This document shows positions 16,756 to 25,763 of a stretch of DNA of 64,000 nucleotides, piece after piece (position 1 is the stretch's first letter; each line of letters starts with the position of its first letter). The position numbers and the translations under genes are program-made. The notes under the pieces are model-generated. The model did not search any database. It worked only from the letters and a program-made list of their open reading frames with translations, and was not told the DNA's origin. The DNA is from Arthrobacter cupressi (GTDB taxonomy: Bacteria; Actinomycetota; Actinomycetes; Actinomycetales; Micrococcaceae), in the NCBI RefSeq assembly GCF_900099975.1, contig NZ_FNEI01000004.1, positions 186,001-250,000 on the forward strand, written 5' to 3'.

Positions 16756-17874
16756 ATGAAGATCGAAGCGGAATGGATGCGCGGTGGCACCAGCAAGTGC
16801 TGGGTGTTCGAAACGGCACATCTGGAACAGACCCAAACGAGCCCGGATGTGTTGCTTCCGCGGCTCTTTGGCAGTCCCGACCACCGGCAGATCGACGGCG
16901 TTGGCGGGGCAACCTCAACAACCAGCAAAGCCATGATCCTCAACCGGCCGTTTGGCGGGGAGGTCGACGTCGAGTTCACCTTCGCGCAAGTGGGCATCGA
17001 AGAAGCAGCGGTGGACTGGGGCAGCAACTGCGGCAACTGCTCGGCAGTGGTCGGCCTCTACGCCATCGAAAAAGGCTGGGTGGCGCCGGACGGCGATGTC
17101 ACCCGAATCGTCACCCGCAACACCAATACCGGCCAGATCATCATCCAGAGGGTGGCCACTCCCTCAGGAGCGCTGCCGATCATGCCTCAAGCACACATGC
17201 CTGGTGTACCGTTTCCGGGCCACCAGGTGGGGCTGGGTTTCCAGGATCCCGCGGGCAAAACCACGGGCCGGCTCCTGCCCACCGGATCGGCCTCGGACAC
17301 GATCACGGCCGGCGGAACCCGCTGGACCGTCTCCATGGTGGACGCCGGAGCACCGGTGGTCATCCTCCGGGCAGAGGAGCTGGGCCTTGACCCGGAGCGG
17401 CACGAAAGCTGGTTCGGCGGCGTCGAATTGCAGTTGGAGATCCTGGACCGCATCCGGCGTGAAGCCGCCGTCAGGATGGGCCTCGCAGCAACCGCCGGCG
17501 AGGCAGCCCGCGCCGTACCCAAGGTGGCGATCGTCGCTCCCCCCGCCCGCTCCGACAGGGACAGCGACGTCAACGTCATGATGCTCTCCATGGGCAAGCC
17601 GCACCCGGCCCTGGCCATCACCGGAAGCATCGCGCTGACCCTTGCCGCCCGGACTCCGGGCACCGTCCTGAACGACTTCATGGGCGGCAATATCCACCCC
17701 ACCCTGCGCTTGCGCACGCCGGCCGGAGTGATCGAAACCTGGAGCGAGGAGCGGGACGGGTCCCAGTTCGTGGGTGTGGACCGAACAGCCCGCACCATCG
17801 CCTCCACCACCATCCACCTTCCCGAGGACGTCGACAGCACTGTCGGCGCCTCCTTCGCCGGCGCCACCAACTGA
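16756..17874 (+). CDS. PrpF-like isomerase (2-methylaconitate/4-oxalomesaconate type)
   Basis: A 372-residue PrpF-family protein with the diaminopimelate-epimerase-like two-domain fold. Family members move a double bond or interconvert cis and trans isomers of tricarboxylates (2-methylaconitate, 4-oxalomesaconate). MRGGTSKCWVF at the N-terminus and WGSNCGNCSAVVGLYA near residue 95 carry the expected catalytic-region cysteine and Gly-Asn motif; LSMGKPHPALAITGSIALTLAAR is also typical. No propionate genes (prpB, prpC, prpD) are near, and the partner is a dicarboxylate-type carrier, so a plant-derived acid such as trans-aconitate is a fair guess. ATG follows an AAGGACGAG site. Confidence 0.83.
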   Translation: MKIEAEWMRGGTSKCWVFETAHLEQTQTSPDVLLPRLFGSPDHRQIDGVGGATSTTSKAMILNRPFGGEVDVEFTFAQVGIEEAAVDWGSNCGNCSAVVGLYAIEKGWVAPDGDVTRIVTRNTNTGQIIIQRVATPSGALPIMPQAHMPGVPFPGHQVGLGFQDPAGKTTGRLLPTGSASDTITAGGTRWTVSMVDAGAPVVILRAEELGLDPERHESWFGGVELQLEILDRIRREAAVRMGLAATAGEAARAVPKVAIVAPPARSDRDSDVNVMMLSMGKPHPALAITGSIALTLAARTPGTVLNDFMGGNIHPTLRLRTPAGVIETWSEERDGSQFVGVDRTARTIASTTIHLPEDVDSTVGASFAGATN

Positions 17875-17920
17875 GCTCGGCTACCAACCGAACAGCGCTA
17901 CTCAACGAAGAGAGAGCACC

Positions 17921-19360
17921 ATGACCAAGACTGCAGAAAAAACTGCCCCAAGCACTGACCTGGACGACCGTTCCCGGCGGCCCAAGCGCCGCCGTCGTAT
18001 GCTGCTGGTGACGGCAGCCGCCATCACTGTCCTGGGCCTGCTCGCCCTCCTGTTTGGCGGTGTCCTGGGCGATCCAACGGCTGCCTCGGAATCGGAGCCG
18101 ACCATGACCGTCACGCAGATCATCCCGCTCGTCATACTGGTTGTGATGTTCGTGGTTGCCACAAAGTGGCCCTTGAACATCGGCGTGATGGGGCTGGTTG
18201 CTTCCTTTGGCGTGGGCTACTTCGTCCTCGGAATGAGCGACAAGCAGATTCTGGAAGACTTCCCGGCGAGCATCGTCCTGACGATCATCGGCGTCACCTA
18301 CTTCTTCAGCATGGCCCAACGGAACGGGTCGATCGACATCATTGTGCAGAGCTGTGTCCGAATGGTCAGGGGCAAAACCATGCTCCTTCCGTGGGTCTTT
18401 TTCCTCATGGCTGCCGCCCTGACCGCACTTGGTACCTTCAGCCCGGCCGCCGTCGCTCTTCTGGCGCCTGCCGCCCTTGGACTTGCCTACGAGTCGCGCA
18501 TCCACCCCGTCCTCATGGGTGCGTTCGTCATCAACGGCGCACACGCCGGCGGCTTCTCCCCGCTCTCCGTGGCCGGGGTGCTGGTCCACGACATCGCCCA
18601 CAAGAACGAATTCCCCATTGACCAAGGGGCATTGTTCCTGGCCAGCTTCGCGCTCAACCTCATCCTGTCGGCGCTGACCATTGTGGTGTTCGCCCTAATG
18701 GGCAAGCTGCGCGACAAGCACGCCAACGAATATGCCGGCCTGGACACACCACGCATCGGACGTCCCAACGGACAGCAAATGCTTACGTTGGCATTGATCG
18801 TCGCAATCCTCGTGTGCACACTGGGCTTCCACATGCCCATCGGGTTCGTGGCTCTCTCCGCCGGGCTCATCCTGGCTTTCGTCAACATCAAGGAGCACAA
18901 GACCTTCATCGGCGGTATTTCCTGGTCCACGGTTCTGCTTGTGGCCGGAATGATCACCTACGTCTCCCTGCTCCAGCACGTCGGTGTCATTGACACCCTC
19001 GCCGAACAGGCCCTGGCACTCGGCGCACCGCTGCTGATCGCCCTCGTCCTCTGCTACGTCATCGGCGTTGGCTCCGCCTTCGCATCCTCCACCGCCCTGC
19101 TGACCGCGTTCATACCCCTGGCCGGTCCGCTGCTGGCAACCAGCTCGCTGAGCGCCTCGGGAACTGTCGCCGCCTTGTCTGTCGCCGCCACCGTGGTGGA
19201 CGTTTCGCCGTTCTCGACGGACGGAGCGCTCGTGGTCGCCAACGCCCGCGACGCCGACCGGCAGCGTGTCTACCGGCAGCTCATGGCTTACGCAGGCGGC
19301 GTTGTCCTCGTCGCCCCGGCGCTGGCCTGGGCCTTGCTCGTGCCGACCGGGATTATGTAG
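17921..19360 (+). CDS. MatC-like dicarboxylate carrier
   Basis: A 479-residue transporter with about twelve membrane segments of the SLC13/ion-transporter superfamily, closest to MatC-type malonate/dicarboxylate carriers (MatC_N region with MTVTQIIPLVILVVMFVV). It has a basic N-terminal tail of about 25 residues (RSRRPKRRRR) in the cytoplasm. It lies 46 bases after the PrpF-like gene with a GAAGAGAGAG ribosome site and presumably imports the acid that the isomerase acts on. Confidence 0.83.
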   Translation: MTKTAEKTAPSTDLDDRSRRPKRRRRMLLVTAAAITVLGLLALLFGGVLGDPTAASESEPTMTVTQIIPLVILVVMFVVATKWPLNIGVMGLVASFGVGYFVLGMSDKQILEDFPASIVLTIIGVTYFFSMAQRNGSIDIIVQSCVRMVRGKTMLLPWVFFLMAAALTALGTFSPAAVALLAPAALGLAYESRIHPVLMGAFVINGAHAGGFSPLSVAGVLVHDIAHKNEFPIDQGALFLASFALNLILSALTIVVFALMGKLRDKHANEYAGLDTPRIGRPNGQQMLTLALIVAILVCTLGFHMPIGFVALSAGLILAFVNIKEHKTFIGGISWSTVLLVAGMITYVSLLQHVGVIDTLAEQALALGAPLLIALVLCYVIGVGSAFASSTALLTAFIPLAGPLLATSSLSASGTVAALSVAATVVDVSPFSTDGALVVANARDADRQRVYRQLMAYAGGVVLVAPALAWALLVPTGIM

Positions 19361-19477
19361 CGGGCACTAATTTAGCCGGCACAGACCGCCGGACCCATGT
19401 CCGGTCAGCGCATGGGAACCTGCCCTCCGGCGCAACAGGAGACCCGAAAGACGGGCGCAGGAACACCCATACGCACC

Positions 19478-19511
19478 GAAGGCAGGGCGGCGATTCAGCC
19501 GCCCTGCCTTC
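19478..19511. terminator. Bidirectional terminator
   Basis: A perfect 14-bp stem (19478-19491 with 19498-19511) and six-base loop GATTCA lies between the convergent MatC-like carrier and flavoprotein genes, 13 bases beyond the flavoprotein stop. It can serve both strands. Confidence 0.8.
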
Positions 19512-19524
19512 GGCCTGTCCATGA

Positions 19525-20826
19525 CTAGCCCGCCACCCCGGCCGGCACTCCGGCCGCTCCACCCGCTACAAGCGGATGCTCCTCGTTGTGGGCCCGGTAG
19601 CTGCGCTGGATGGAAATCTGGTCGGCAACGTACTTGGCGTCGTGCCATACGCCCCAGATGAAGCTCGAGCCGCGGCGGGACTGCCAGGGCAGGCCCAGGA
19701 AGTAGATTCCGGGCTCGGAGGAAACGCCGCGCTGCTGCCGCGGCTTGCCCTTTTCGTCGAACGCGTCCACCTGCAGCCAGCCGTAGTCGACGGCGAAGCC
19801 GGTGGCCCAGACGATCGAGCGGATGCCGGCGCCTGCGAGGTCGAGTTCGCGAATGGGGTCAGTGAGACTCTCCGGGTCCGGACGCCTCAGACGGGCTTCC
19901 GGCTCCTCAGGGAGATCCAGGCCGTTCCGCTCGACGTATGCGTCGGCCTCATCGAGCAGCCCCAGGTAGTGGGCGTCTCCCCTGGCGAGGTTGTCCCGCA
20001 GGTCCCCGGCGAAGTTCATGGTTCCGTTTTCGAACGCAACAGTGCGGCCTACAAGGGTAATGCCCTCCTCGGCGAGCGCCCGGAAGTCAACGGTGTGGCC
20101 GCCGTCGGCCCCGCTCACCGCGATGGTGACATGCTCCGCGCCCTGCGGAGGCGTGGAGGCGTCCCACATTCCGAGGACGCCGAGCCACCAGCAGAAGTCG
20201 CGTCCGCGGTAGCTCCGCGGCGGCCGGTCGTGCGGTCCCACCGAGAGGTGGACCTGGCGGCCCGAACGCTGGATCTCCGCGGCGATCTGCACGCCGGAGG
20301 AACCGGCCCCCACAACCAGGACGCCGCCGTCGGGCAGTTGCTCAGGGTTGCGGTACGAGCTCGAGTGGATCTGGACGAGCCCTGGGGATTGGGGCACGAC
20401 GGCGGGGATCACCGGTTTCTGGAACGGTCCCGTAGCGGCCACGACGTAACGGGCCTCGAAATTCCCGTCGCTCGTCTCCACGTGGAAGCCGGGCGCGCCG
20501 GCCTTCCGGCGCACCGAGGTCACTTCGACGCCGCAGCGGACCGGCGCGGCGATCTTCTCCGCGTACGCCTCGAAGTAGTCCGCAACCTGGTCCTTCGAAG
20601 CGAAGGCGCCCGGCTCGATCCCGCTGAATTCCAGCCCGGGAAAGCGGTCGTGCCAGGCCGGCCCGTTCGCAACCAGGGAATCCCAGCGCATGGAGCGCCA
20701 GCGCTCGGCGATGCGGTCCCGTTCAAGGACGAGGTGCGCGATTCCACGCTCGCCCAGATGCTCGCTCATTGCGATCCCGGCTTGACCTGCGCCGACAACG
20801 AGGACTTCAACCTCTTGGCTAGCCAT
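19525..20826 (-). CDS. Flavin-containing monooxygenase-like NAD(P)/FAD oxidoreductase
   Basis: A 433-residue flavoprotein of the CzcO/YUCCA-like monooxygenase group. The FAD site is VLVVGAGQAGIAMSEHL at the N-terminus and the NADPH site VLVVGAGSSGVQIAAEI near residue 170; ATGF near residue 355 is the C-terminal FAD motif. The FMO fingerprint is only loosely kept, so the reaction (N- or C-oxygenation of a small molecule) is open. I start at ATG 20826, which has AGGAG at a good distance, not at the upstream ATG 20856. Monocistronic, with a terminator directly downstream. Confidence 0.83.
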   Translation of the reverse strand: MASQEVEVLVVGAGQAGIAMSEHLGERGIAHLVLERDRIAERWRSMRWDSLVANGPAWHDRFPGLEFSGIEPGAFASKDQVADYFEAYAEKIAAPVRCGVEVTSVRRKAGAPGFHVETSDGNFEARYVVAATGPFQKPVIPAVVPQSPGLVQIHSSSYRNPEQLPDGGVLVVGAGSSGVQIAAEIQRSGRQVHLSVGPHDRPPRSYRGRDFCWWLGVLGMWDASTPPQGAEHVTIAVSGADGGHTVDFRALAEEGITLVGRTVAFENGTMNFAGDLRDNLARGDAHYLGLLDEADAYVERNGLDLPEEPEARLRRPDPESLTDPIRELDLAGAGIRSIVWATGFAVDYGWLQVDAFDEKGKPRQQRGVSSEPGIYFLGLPWQSRRGSSFIWGVWHDAKYVADQISIQRSYRAHNEEHPLVAGGAAGVPAGVAG

Positions 20827-21020
20827 GTCATTACTCCTATGTGACTTGAGGCGCACGACATCAAAGATCGCGCCCTGTGTGACGGTTTACCCATCATCAC
20901 GCGGCCACCTGCATCTGCATAGCGAATAAAACCGGTCAATGGGATCGGAAATACTGATGCACTTGCTAGCTCTGCCCGGGAAGTCGCACAGGCACGGCAG
21001 ACCCCATGCGCCACTCCCGC

Positions 21021-21026
21021 TACTCT
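21021..21026 (+). promoter_or_regulatory. -10 hexamer of a leaderless transcript
   Basis: TACTCT ends seven bases before ATG 21034; there is no ribosome site before the gene. Confidence 0.45.
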
Positions 21027-21033
21027 TGTGCCT

Positions 21034-21543
21034 ATGCAGAACGGTGACTGGGAAGACCGCGTCGCGGCGCTCTGGGATTCGTTGGACGAGCACGGGCGCG
21101 ACGACTTCCATACCGCGATGAAAAAGCTCTGCGCGGAACTACCCGAGGGCACGGCCGAAGCCGACTTCGAACTGGCGGCAGCCTACGACTCCACAGGCTA
21201 TCCGGAACGCGCCGTCCCCTTGTACGGCAAGGCACTGGAAACGGGGCTGGAAGGTGAGCGCCGTCGTCGGGCGGTCATCCAGCTGGCGAGCTCACTGCGG
21301 AACCTGGGCCGCCCGGACATCAGCGTGACGATGCTGACGGACGAGCGCGCCCGCGGACACGACCGGCTTTCCGACGCCGTGGATGCCGTCCTGGCCCTGG
21401 CCCTCGCCGACACCGGGCGGGAACGCGAAGGCCTCTCGCTCGCGCTCACGGCGCTGGCGCCCCACCTTCCGCGGTACCAGCGCTCCATGAAAAACTACGC
21501 GCGCGCCCTGCTGGAGAAACCGGAGGGCACGGACGAAGGGTAG
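21034..21543 (+). CDS. Tetratricopeptide repeat protein
   Basis: A 169-residue soluble helical protein. The segment DFELAAAYDSTGYPERAVPLYGKALE around residues 50-75 fits a TPR unit, and following helices (RRAVIQLASSLRNLGRPDIS; AVLALALADTGREREGLSLA) fit degenerate repeats. This small TPR family is common in actinobacteria and has no known role beyond presumed protein binding. A GTG two codons earlier is possible, but the ATG at 21034 fits a leaderless start. It converges on a small membrane protein gene, with only seven bases between their stops. Confidence 0.7.
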   Translation: MQNGDWEDRVAALWDSLDEHGRDDFHTAMKKLCAELPEGTAEADFELAAAYDSTGYPERAVPLYGKALETGLEGERRRRAVIQLASSLRNLGRPDISVTMLTDERARGHDRLSDAVDAVLALALADTGREREGLSLALTALAPHLPRYQRSMKNYARALLEKPEGTDEG

Positions 21544-21566
21544 CGCCGGGTCATTTTCCCGGGCGC
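21543..21566. terminator. Hairpin over the two convergent stop codons
   Basis: GCGCCGGG (21543-21550) pairs with CCCGGGCGC (21558-21566) with one bulged G and a loop TCATTTT. It overlaps the last codon region of both convergent genes and may end both. Confidence 0.5.
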
Positions 21567-21826
21567 CGCGGGGTGTGGCGGACCGTCTTGGGAGGATGAT
21601 GGATGACGCCGCGCATCAAGACGACGGCCAGCGCCGTGATCCATGCCGGCGGCATGAGGAACACGAGAACCCCACCCGCACCGCTGGCGAATCCGCCGGC
21701 GTTGACATAGCCCGTCAGCCCGATCCACCAGCAGAGCAGCGCCACGAACGCGCAGGTTCCCGCAAGTGACCCCCGCAGCTGATCGCGCCCGATCAGGACC
21801 CAATGGTCATCATTCCGCTCGGCCAT
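21551..21826 (-). CDS. Small two-helix membrane protein
   Basis: A 91-residue protein with two hydrophobic segments (GSLAGTCAFVALLCWWIGLTG and VLVFLMPPAWITALAVVLM) and a basic C-terminal tail. I know no function. ATG 21826 is chosen over 21853 because of a GAGGTGG site eight bases upstream. It is transcribed in the same direction as the siderophore operon, but starts downstream of that operon's terminator. Confidence 0.55.
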   Translation of the reverse strand: MAERNDDHWVLIGRDQLRGSLAGTCAFVALLCWWIGLTGYVNAGGFASGAGGVLVFLMPPAWITALAVVLMRGVIHHPPKTVRHTPRRPGK

Positions 21827-21901
21827 GCCAACCACCTCGCCATCGGCCCGCAAGTTCCAAGGCCTGATGACTTCAGTGCAGCACAGTTCAGGGCGATTTA
21901 C

Positions 21902-21934
21902 GAGGGGTGGCGCCCGGCCGGGGCGCCACCCCTC
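21902..21934 (-). terminator. Terminator of the siderophore operon
   Basis: A perfect 13-bp stem (21902-21914 with 21922-21934) and seven-base loop begins four bases after the desD-like stop codon on the minus strand. Confidence 0.8.
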
Positions 21935-21937
21935 CGC

Positions 21938-23797
21938 TCAGGCGAACCTGGCGAGTGGGTTCTTCAGCCGGCCGGCCATCTGCAGCCCGCCCGACGGGTC
22001 GCTGAGATCCAGCATCTGCTGGTTGTTGCGCAGCTGCAGGCGATTCAGGCAGGACAGCTCGAAGTCCGGCGCAAAGAGATCGTGCATGGCGAACTGATCC
22101 GCCAGTTCCGGGTGCCGCTTCTGGTAGGAACGCACGACGTCGGCCGTCACCTTCCAGAACTCGTCCTCGGCGAGCGTTCCGTCCTCCGCGAGGATTGCGG
22201 CCAGGAAGCGGAAAATGCAGTCGAAGACGTCCGTGAAGATGGCGAGCACCATCTCCTCGGCAGGGATGTCGGCCTTGATGCGGGAGACTTCTTCCGGCAG
22301 CTCAAGCCGCTCCCCCATCACCACGATTTCCTCGGCGATGTCCTTCATGATGGCGCGGACCGGCACGCCGTCCTCGAGCACCAGGATGACGTTCTCGCCG
22401 TGGGGCATGAAGGCCAGCTCGTACTCGAAGAGGCAGTGGATCAGCGGAACCAGGTAGGCCTCGAGGTAGCGGCGGAGCCACTCGGCGGGCTCCAGCCCGG
22501 AGCGCTTGATGAGCGCCGAAGCCATGGACCCCCCGTCGGGGTCCACGTGCAGGAGCGACGCCATGGTGGTCAGCTGCTGCCCTTGGTCCAGCAGGGGCAG
22601 CGGACTTTCCCTCCACAGGGCCGAGAGCATCTTGCGGTACGCCGAACCCTTGGCCGAAGCGGCCTCGTAGTAGTGGTTGTGATAGCCGATCGCCGCGGAC
22701 TCGCGGATGACCGCCAGGCCCCGTTCCTGTAGTTCGGCATCCCGGGAAATGAGCCCGTGCAGCCAGTCGTTGATGGCCGGGGTGGCCTTCATGTACTGCG
22801 GGGACAGCCCCCGCATGAAGCCCATGTTCAGCACGGACATGGCCGTCTTGACGTAGCACTTATTTGGCGCGGACGTGTTAAAAAAGGTGCGGATGGACTG
22901 CTGGGCCTGGTAGGTGTCCTCGCCGGTGCCCAGGTGGACGATGTGCCGCTGGGCGATCTCCGCGGCGAACGTCACGGTGAGCTTGTTCTCCCACTGCCAG
23001 GGGTGCACCGGCATGAGCAGGTAGTCCTGCGGGTCCAGGCCCCGGGCGGAGAGGTCCGCGTCGAAGCAGGCCAGCGTGTCCGCGCCGAGTTCGGCCTCGA
23101 AGTGGTGGCGGTAGCCCAGGCCTGCGCTGGAGGTGAACACTGCCTTGCTGCGGTGCACGGCGATCCACTGCAGTTGCACCTCCGCACCGCTTTCCGGGGC
23201 GAACGCGTGGTAGTCGGTGATCCCGAAGCCCAGGCGGCCGTTGTTGGCCACGAAGCACGGGTGCCCTTCGCTCATGGTGCGTTCGATCGCCTGGAAATCG
23301 GCCGCGACGTCCGCCCCGCCAGTGATGCCGGCGGCGAGTTCGGCCGAGCGCAGCGGGTTGCCCTGCTTGTAGGCGTGACCGGCCAGGGTGCTGCTGATTT
23401 CCTCGAGGTAGACCGGCAGCTGCTCCTCACGGATCGCAAGGGTGTCGCGGAATTCGGCGATGAAGTCCAGGGCATCGAGCGGGAGTTCGCGGTGCCCGCC
23501 TTCCTCGAACAGGGTCCGGGTGATCGATCCGGACGCGATGCTCCAGTGCTCGAGTTCCAGCACGCTGGCCCGGAAGCGGTACTCCACCGCGGCGTCGTCG
23601 CTCACCACGCGGTACAGCCCGACGCCGGCGCCCTCGCCACTGGCGGGCTCCAGCAGTTCCGGCACCAGGATGCGTTCGTGCGAGAACTCGGCGAGGGCCT
23701 TGCGCACCAGGTGCCGGTTGGCGGCCGCCCAGGTTTCGGGGTTGAGGTGCTCCACCGAGGCGGCGGACTGGGCGGATGCTTCGAGAATGGCGGTCAT
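21938..23797 (-). CDS. desD: IucA/IucC siderophore synthetase (DesD-like)
   Basis: A 619-residue NIS synthetase. It uses ATP to join N-hydroxy-N-succinyl (or acetyl) cadaverine units through amide bonds and, in desferrioxamine E, to close the ring. The ATP and carboxylate binding core is seen as GHPCFVANNGRLGFGITDYHAFAPE near residues 175-200 and VHPWQWENK near 265, with the C-terminal FhuF-like segment ELSCLNRLQLRNNQ. It is the last gene of the operon and its ATG overlaps the acyltransferase stop. The product may be desferrioxamine B, E or a relative; sequence alone does not say. Confidence 0.9.
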   Translation of the reverse strand: MTAILEASAQSAASVEHLNPETWAAANRHLVRKALAEFSHERILVPELLEPASGEGAGVGLYRVVSDDAAVEYRFRASVLELEHWSIASGSITRTLFEEGGHRELPLDALDFIAEFRDTLAIREEQLPVYLEEISSTLAGHAYKQGNPLRSAELAAGITGGADVAADFQAIERTMSEGHPCFVANNGRLGFGITDYHAFAPESGAEVQLQWIAVHRSKAVFTSSAGLGYRHHFEAELGADTLACFDADLSARGLDPQDYLLMPVHPWQWENKLTVTFAAEIAQRHIVHLGTGEDTYQAQQSIRTFFNTSAPNKCYVKTAMSVLNMGFMRGLSPQYMKATPAINDWLHGLISRDAELQERGLAVIRESAAIGYHNHYYEAASAKGSAYRKMLSALWRESPLPLLDQGQQLTTMASLLHVDPDGGSMASALIKRSGLEPAEWLRRYLEAYLVPLIHCLFEYELAFMPHGENVILVLEDGVPVRAIMKDIAEEIVVMGERLELPEEVSRIKADIPAEEMVLAIFTDVFDCIFRFLAAILAEDGTLAEDEFWKVTADVVRSYQKRHPELADQFAMHDLFAPDFELSCLNRLQLRNNQQMLDLSDPSGGLQMAGRLKNPLARFA

Positions 23798-24381
23798 CGG
23801 CTCTCTCCTGCGGGGTCGGTTGCGCTGGCAAGCACGGGGGTCAGGGTGGCGAGGAAATCGGCCCGCGTGCAGAAGCTCAGGAGGGCTTCCTTGTGGGTTT
23901 CCATGGATTCGACGGCGGGAAGGGTCACCACCCGTTCGGGCCGGAAGCCCACGCGCTCGTTCAGGACGTGGATCTTGTGGTTCCGGGCATCGGGCTCGAC
24001 GACGACCCGTTCGGTCTGCGGGTCCTCGAAGAGGTGCGTCATCACGGACTGCATGACGGCGGTGGTGAACCCGGGCTGCGGCTCGCCTGACGGCGGGGCC
24101 ACGAGCAAATGCATGCCAGTGTCGCCGGGCTGCACCTCGTAGACGTCCGCCAGCGGCGACTCGCCCGGCTGGTACTGCTCCATCAGGAAGGCGGGTTCGC
24201 CGCCGTCGAGCCCCAGGAACGCCTGGTGGTGACCGCTCGAGGCGATCCGCGAGTATTCCTCCACAACGTCGTCGACGCTGGCGGACAGCATGCCCCAGAA
24301 GCGGGCGTACGGTCGGCTCACCCAGCTGTGGAGGAGTGGTGCGTCGGCCACCGGATCCACGGGGCGGAAGGTGAAGCTCAT
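23794..24381 (-). CDS. desC: GNAT acyltransferase for siderophore assembly (DesC-like)
   Basis: A 195-residue GNAT protein of the RhbD/IucB/DesC type. It would transfer an acetyl or succinyl group from CoA to N-hydroxycadaverine. The N-terminus has [17 protein letters not shown], then [16 protein letters not shown] and the CoA loop leading to [21 protein letters not shown]. Both ends overlap neighbours by ATGA, so it is translated as part of desABCD. Confidence 0.88.
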   Translation of the reverse strand: MSFTFRPVDPVADAPLLHSWVSRPYARFWGMLSASVDDVVEEYSRIASSGHHQAFLGLDGGEPAFLMEQYQPGESPLADVYEVQPGDTGMHLLVAPPSGEPQPGFTTAVMQSVMTHLFEDPQTERVVVEPDARNHKIHVLNERVGFRPERVVTLPAVESMETHKEALLSFCTRADFLATLTPVLASATDPAGESR

Positions 24382-25763
24382 GCCTTCACCGCCACCGGTG
24401 CTTCCGGGGTGACCGGGGCGTCGGCCGCAACAGGTGCGCCGAACTGCTGGAAGGCGATGGAGCGCTCGATCGGGTAGACCTCGCGGCCGGTGATTTCGCG
24501 CAGGATCCAGGAGTTGCGGTAGGCGGCCATGCCAAGGTCCGGGGTGACGAAGCCGTGGGTGTGCAGCTCGGCGTTCTGGACGAAGATTTCGCCGGGTTCG
24601 ACGCCGGTGCTGTAGTTCCGGGAGACGTCGAACCGTCCGCGGTAGTCGCGGCGGATGCGGTCCGCAATGCCGGCCAGGAAGCCTGGTTCCTGGTACTTGT
24701 AGCCGGTGGCGAAGACGACGGCCTCGGACTCGAGGGTGAAGTCGCGGCCGTGCTCCTCGTGGCGCAGTTCCAGGGTGTGGGCGCCCTGGGCGGCGTCCCA
24801 GGCGGCGGCGTTGAGCGAGGAGTGCGTGAAGAGCTGGGTGTCCACGATTCCGGAGAGGCTCTTGGTGTAGAGGAGATCGTAGATGTCGTCGATCAGGTCC
24901 GAGTTGATGCCCTTGTAGAGGTTCTTCTGGCTGTCGATCAGCGAGTCCCGCTGCTCCGCCGGGAGGGAGTGGAAATAGTCCACATACTCCGGGGAGGTCA
25001 TTTCGAGGGTCAGCTTGGTGTATTCCAGCGGGAAGAAGCGGCCCGAACGGGTCACCCAGTTCAGCTGGTAGCCGTGGACGTCGATTTCGCTGAGCAGCTC
25101 GTAGTAGAGTTCCGCGGCGCTCTGGCCGCTTCCCACGATGGTGATGCTGCGCTTGGACTGCAGCTCACTCTTCCTCGACAGGTATTCGGCGTTGTGGAGG
25201 ACAAGTCCGCCGGCGTTCTCGCCGGCCACTATCCCTGCACAGGCGGCCGGGATGTAAGGGCTGGTGCCGGTGCCGAGTACGAGCCGCCGCGCCCGCAGCA
25301 CCTCGGCGCCGTCCGGGCCCTGCACGGAAAGGGTGTACACGCCGTCGTCGTAGCTTACGTCCAGCACATCCGTGCTAAAACGCACGGATTCCAGCTGGCC
25401 GGCCACCCACTGGCAGTACTGGTTGAATTCGGCGCGCAGCGGGTAGAAGTTTTCCCGGATGTAGAAGCGGTACAACCGCCCGGTCTGCTTGAGGAAGTTC
25501 AGGAAAGAGTACTTGGACGTCGGGTCGGCCAGGGTGACCAGGTCCGCCATGAACGGAACCTGCAGGTGCGCCGGTTCCAGCATCATGCCGGGGTGCCAGT
25601 CGAAGGATTCGCGGCGCTCCAGGAAGACTGCGTCCAGGCCGTCGATGGGCTCGCTCAGCGCGGCCAGGCCTAGGTTGAAGGGGCCGAGTCCGATGCCGGC
25701 GAGGTCGTAGATGCGGCCGGATTCCCGGACTTCTCCGTGGGCTGCGGTGTCCGTGGTGCTCAT
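24378..25763 (-). CDS. desB: Cadaverine/lysine N-hydroxylase (DesB-like)
   Basis: A 461-residue class B flavin monooxygenase of the lysine/ornithine N-hydroxylase family. It hydroxylates the amine nitrogen of cadaverine with NADPH and oxygen. [20 protein letters not shown] (about residues 20-39) binds [16 protein letters not shown] (about 213-225) binds NADPH, and ATGYKYQEP is the C-terminal D/ATGY substrate motif. It lies between the decarboxylase and acyltransferase genes with ATGA overlaps on both sides. Confidence 0.9.
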   Translation of the reverse strand: MSTTDTAAHGEVRESGRIYDLAGIGLGPFNLGLAALSEPIDGLDAVFLERRESFDWHPGMMLEPAHLQVPFMADLVTLADPTSKYSFLNFLKQTGRLYRFYIRENFYPLRAEFNQYCQWVAGQLESVRFSTDVLDVSYDDGVYTLSVQGPDGAEVLRARRLVLGTGTSPYIPAACAGIVAGENAGGLVLHNAEYLSRKSELQSKRSITIVGSGQSAAELYYELLSEIDVHGYQLNWVTRSGRFFPLEYTKLTLEMTSPEYVDYFHSLPAEQRDSLIDSQKNLYKGINSDLIDDIYDLLYTKSLSGIVDTQLFTHSSLNAAAWDAAQGAHTLELRHEEHGRDFTLESEAVVFATGYKYQEPGFLAGIADRIRRDYRGRFDVSRNYSTGVEPGEIFVQNAELHTHGFVTPDLGMAAYRNSWILREITGREVYPIERSIAFQQFGAPVAADAPVTPEAPVAVKA

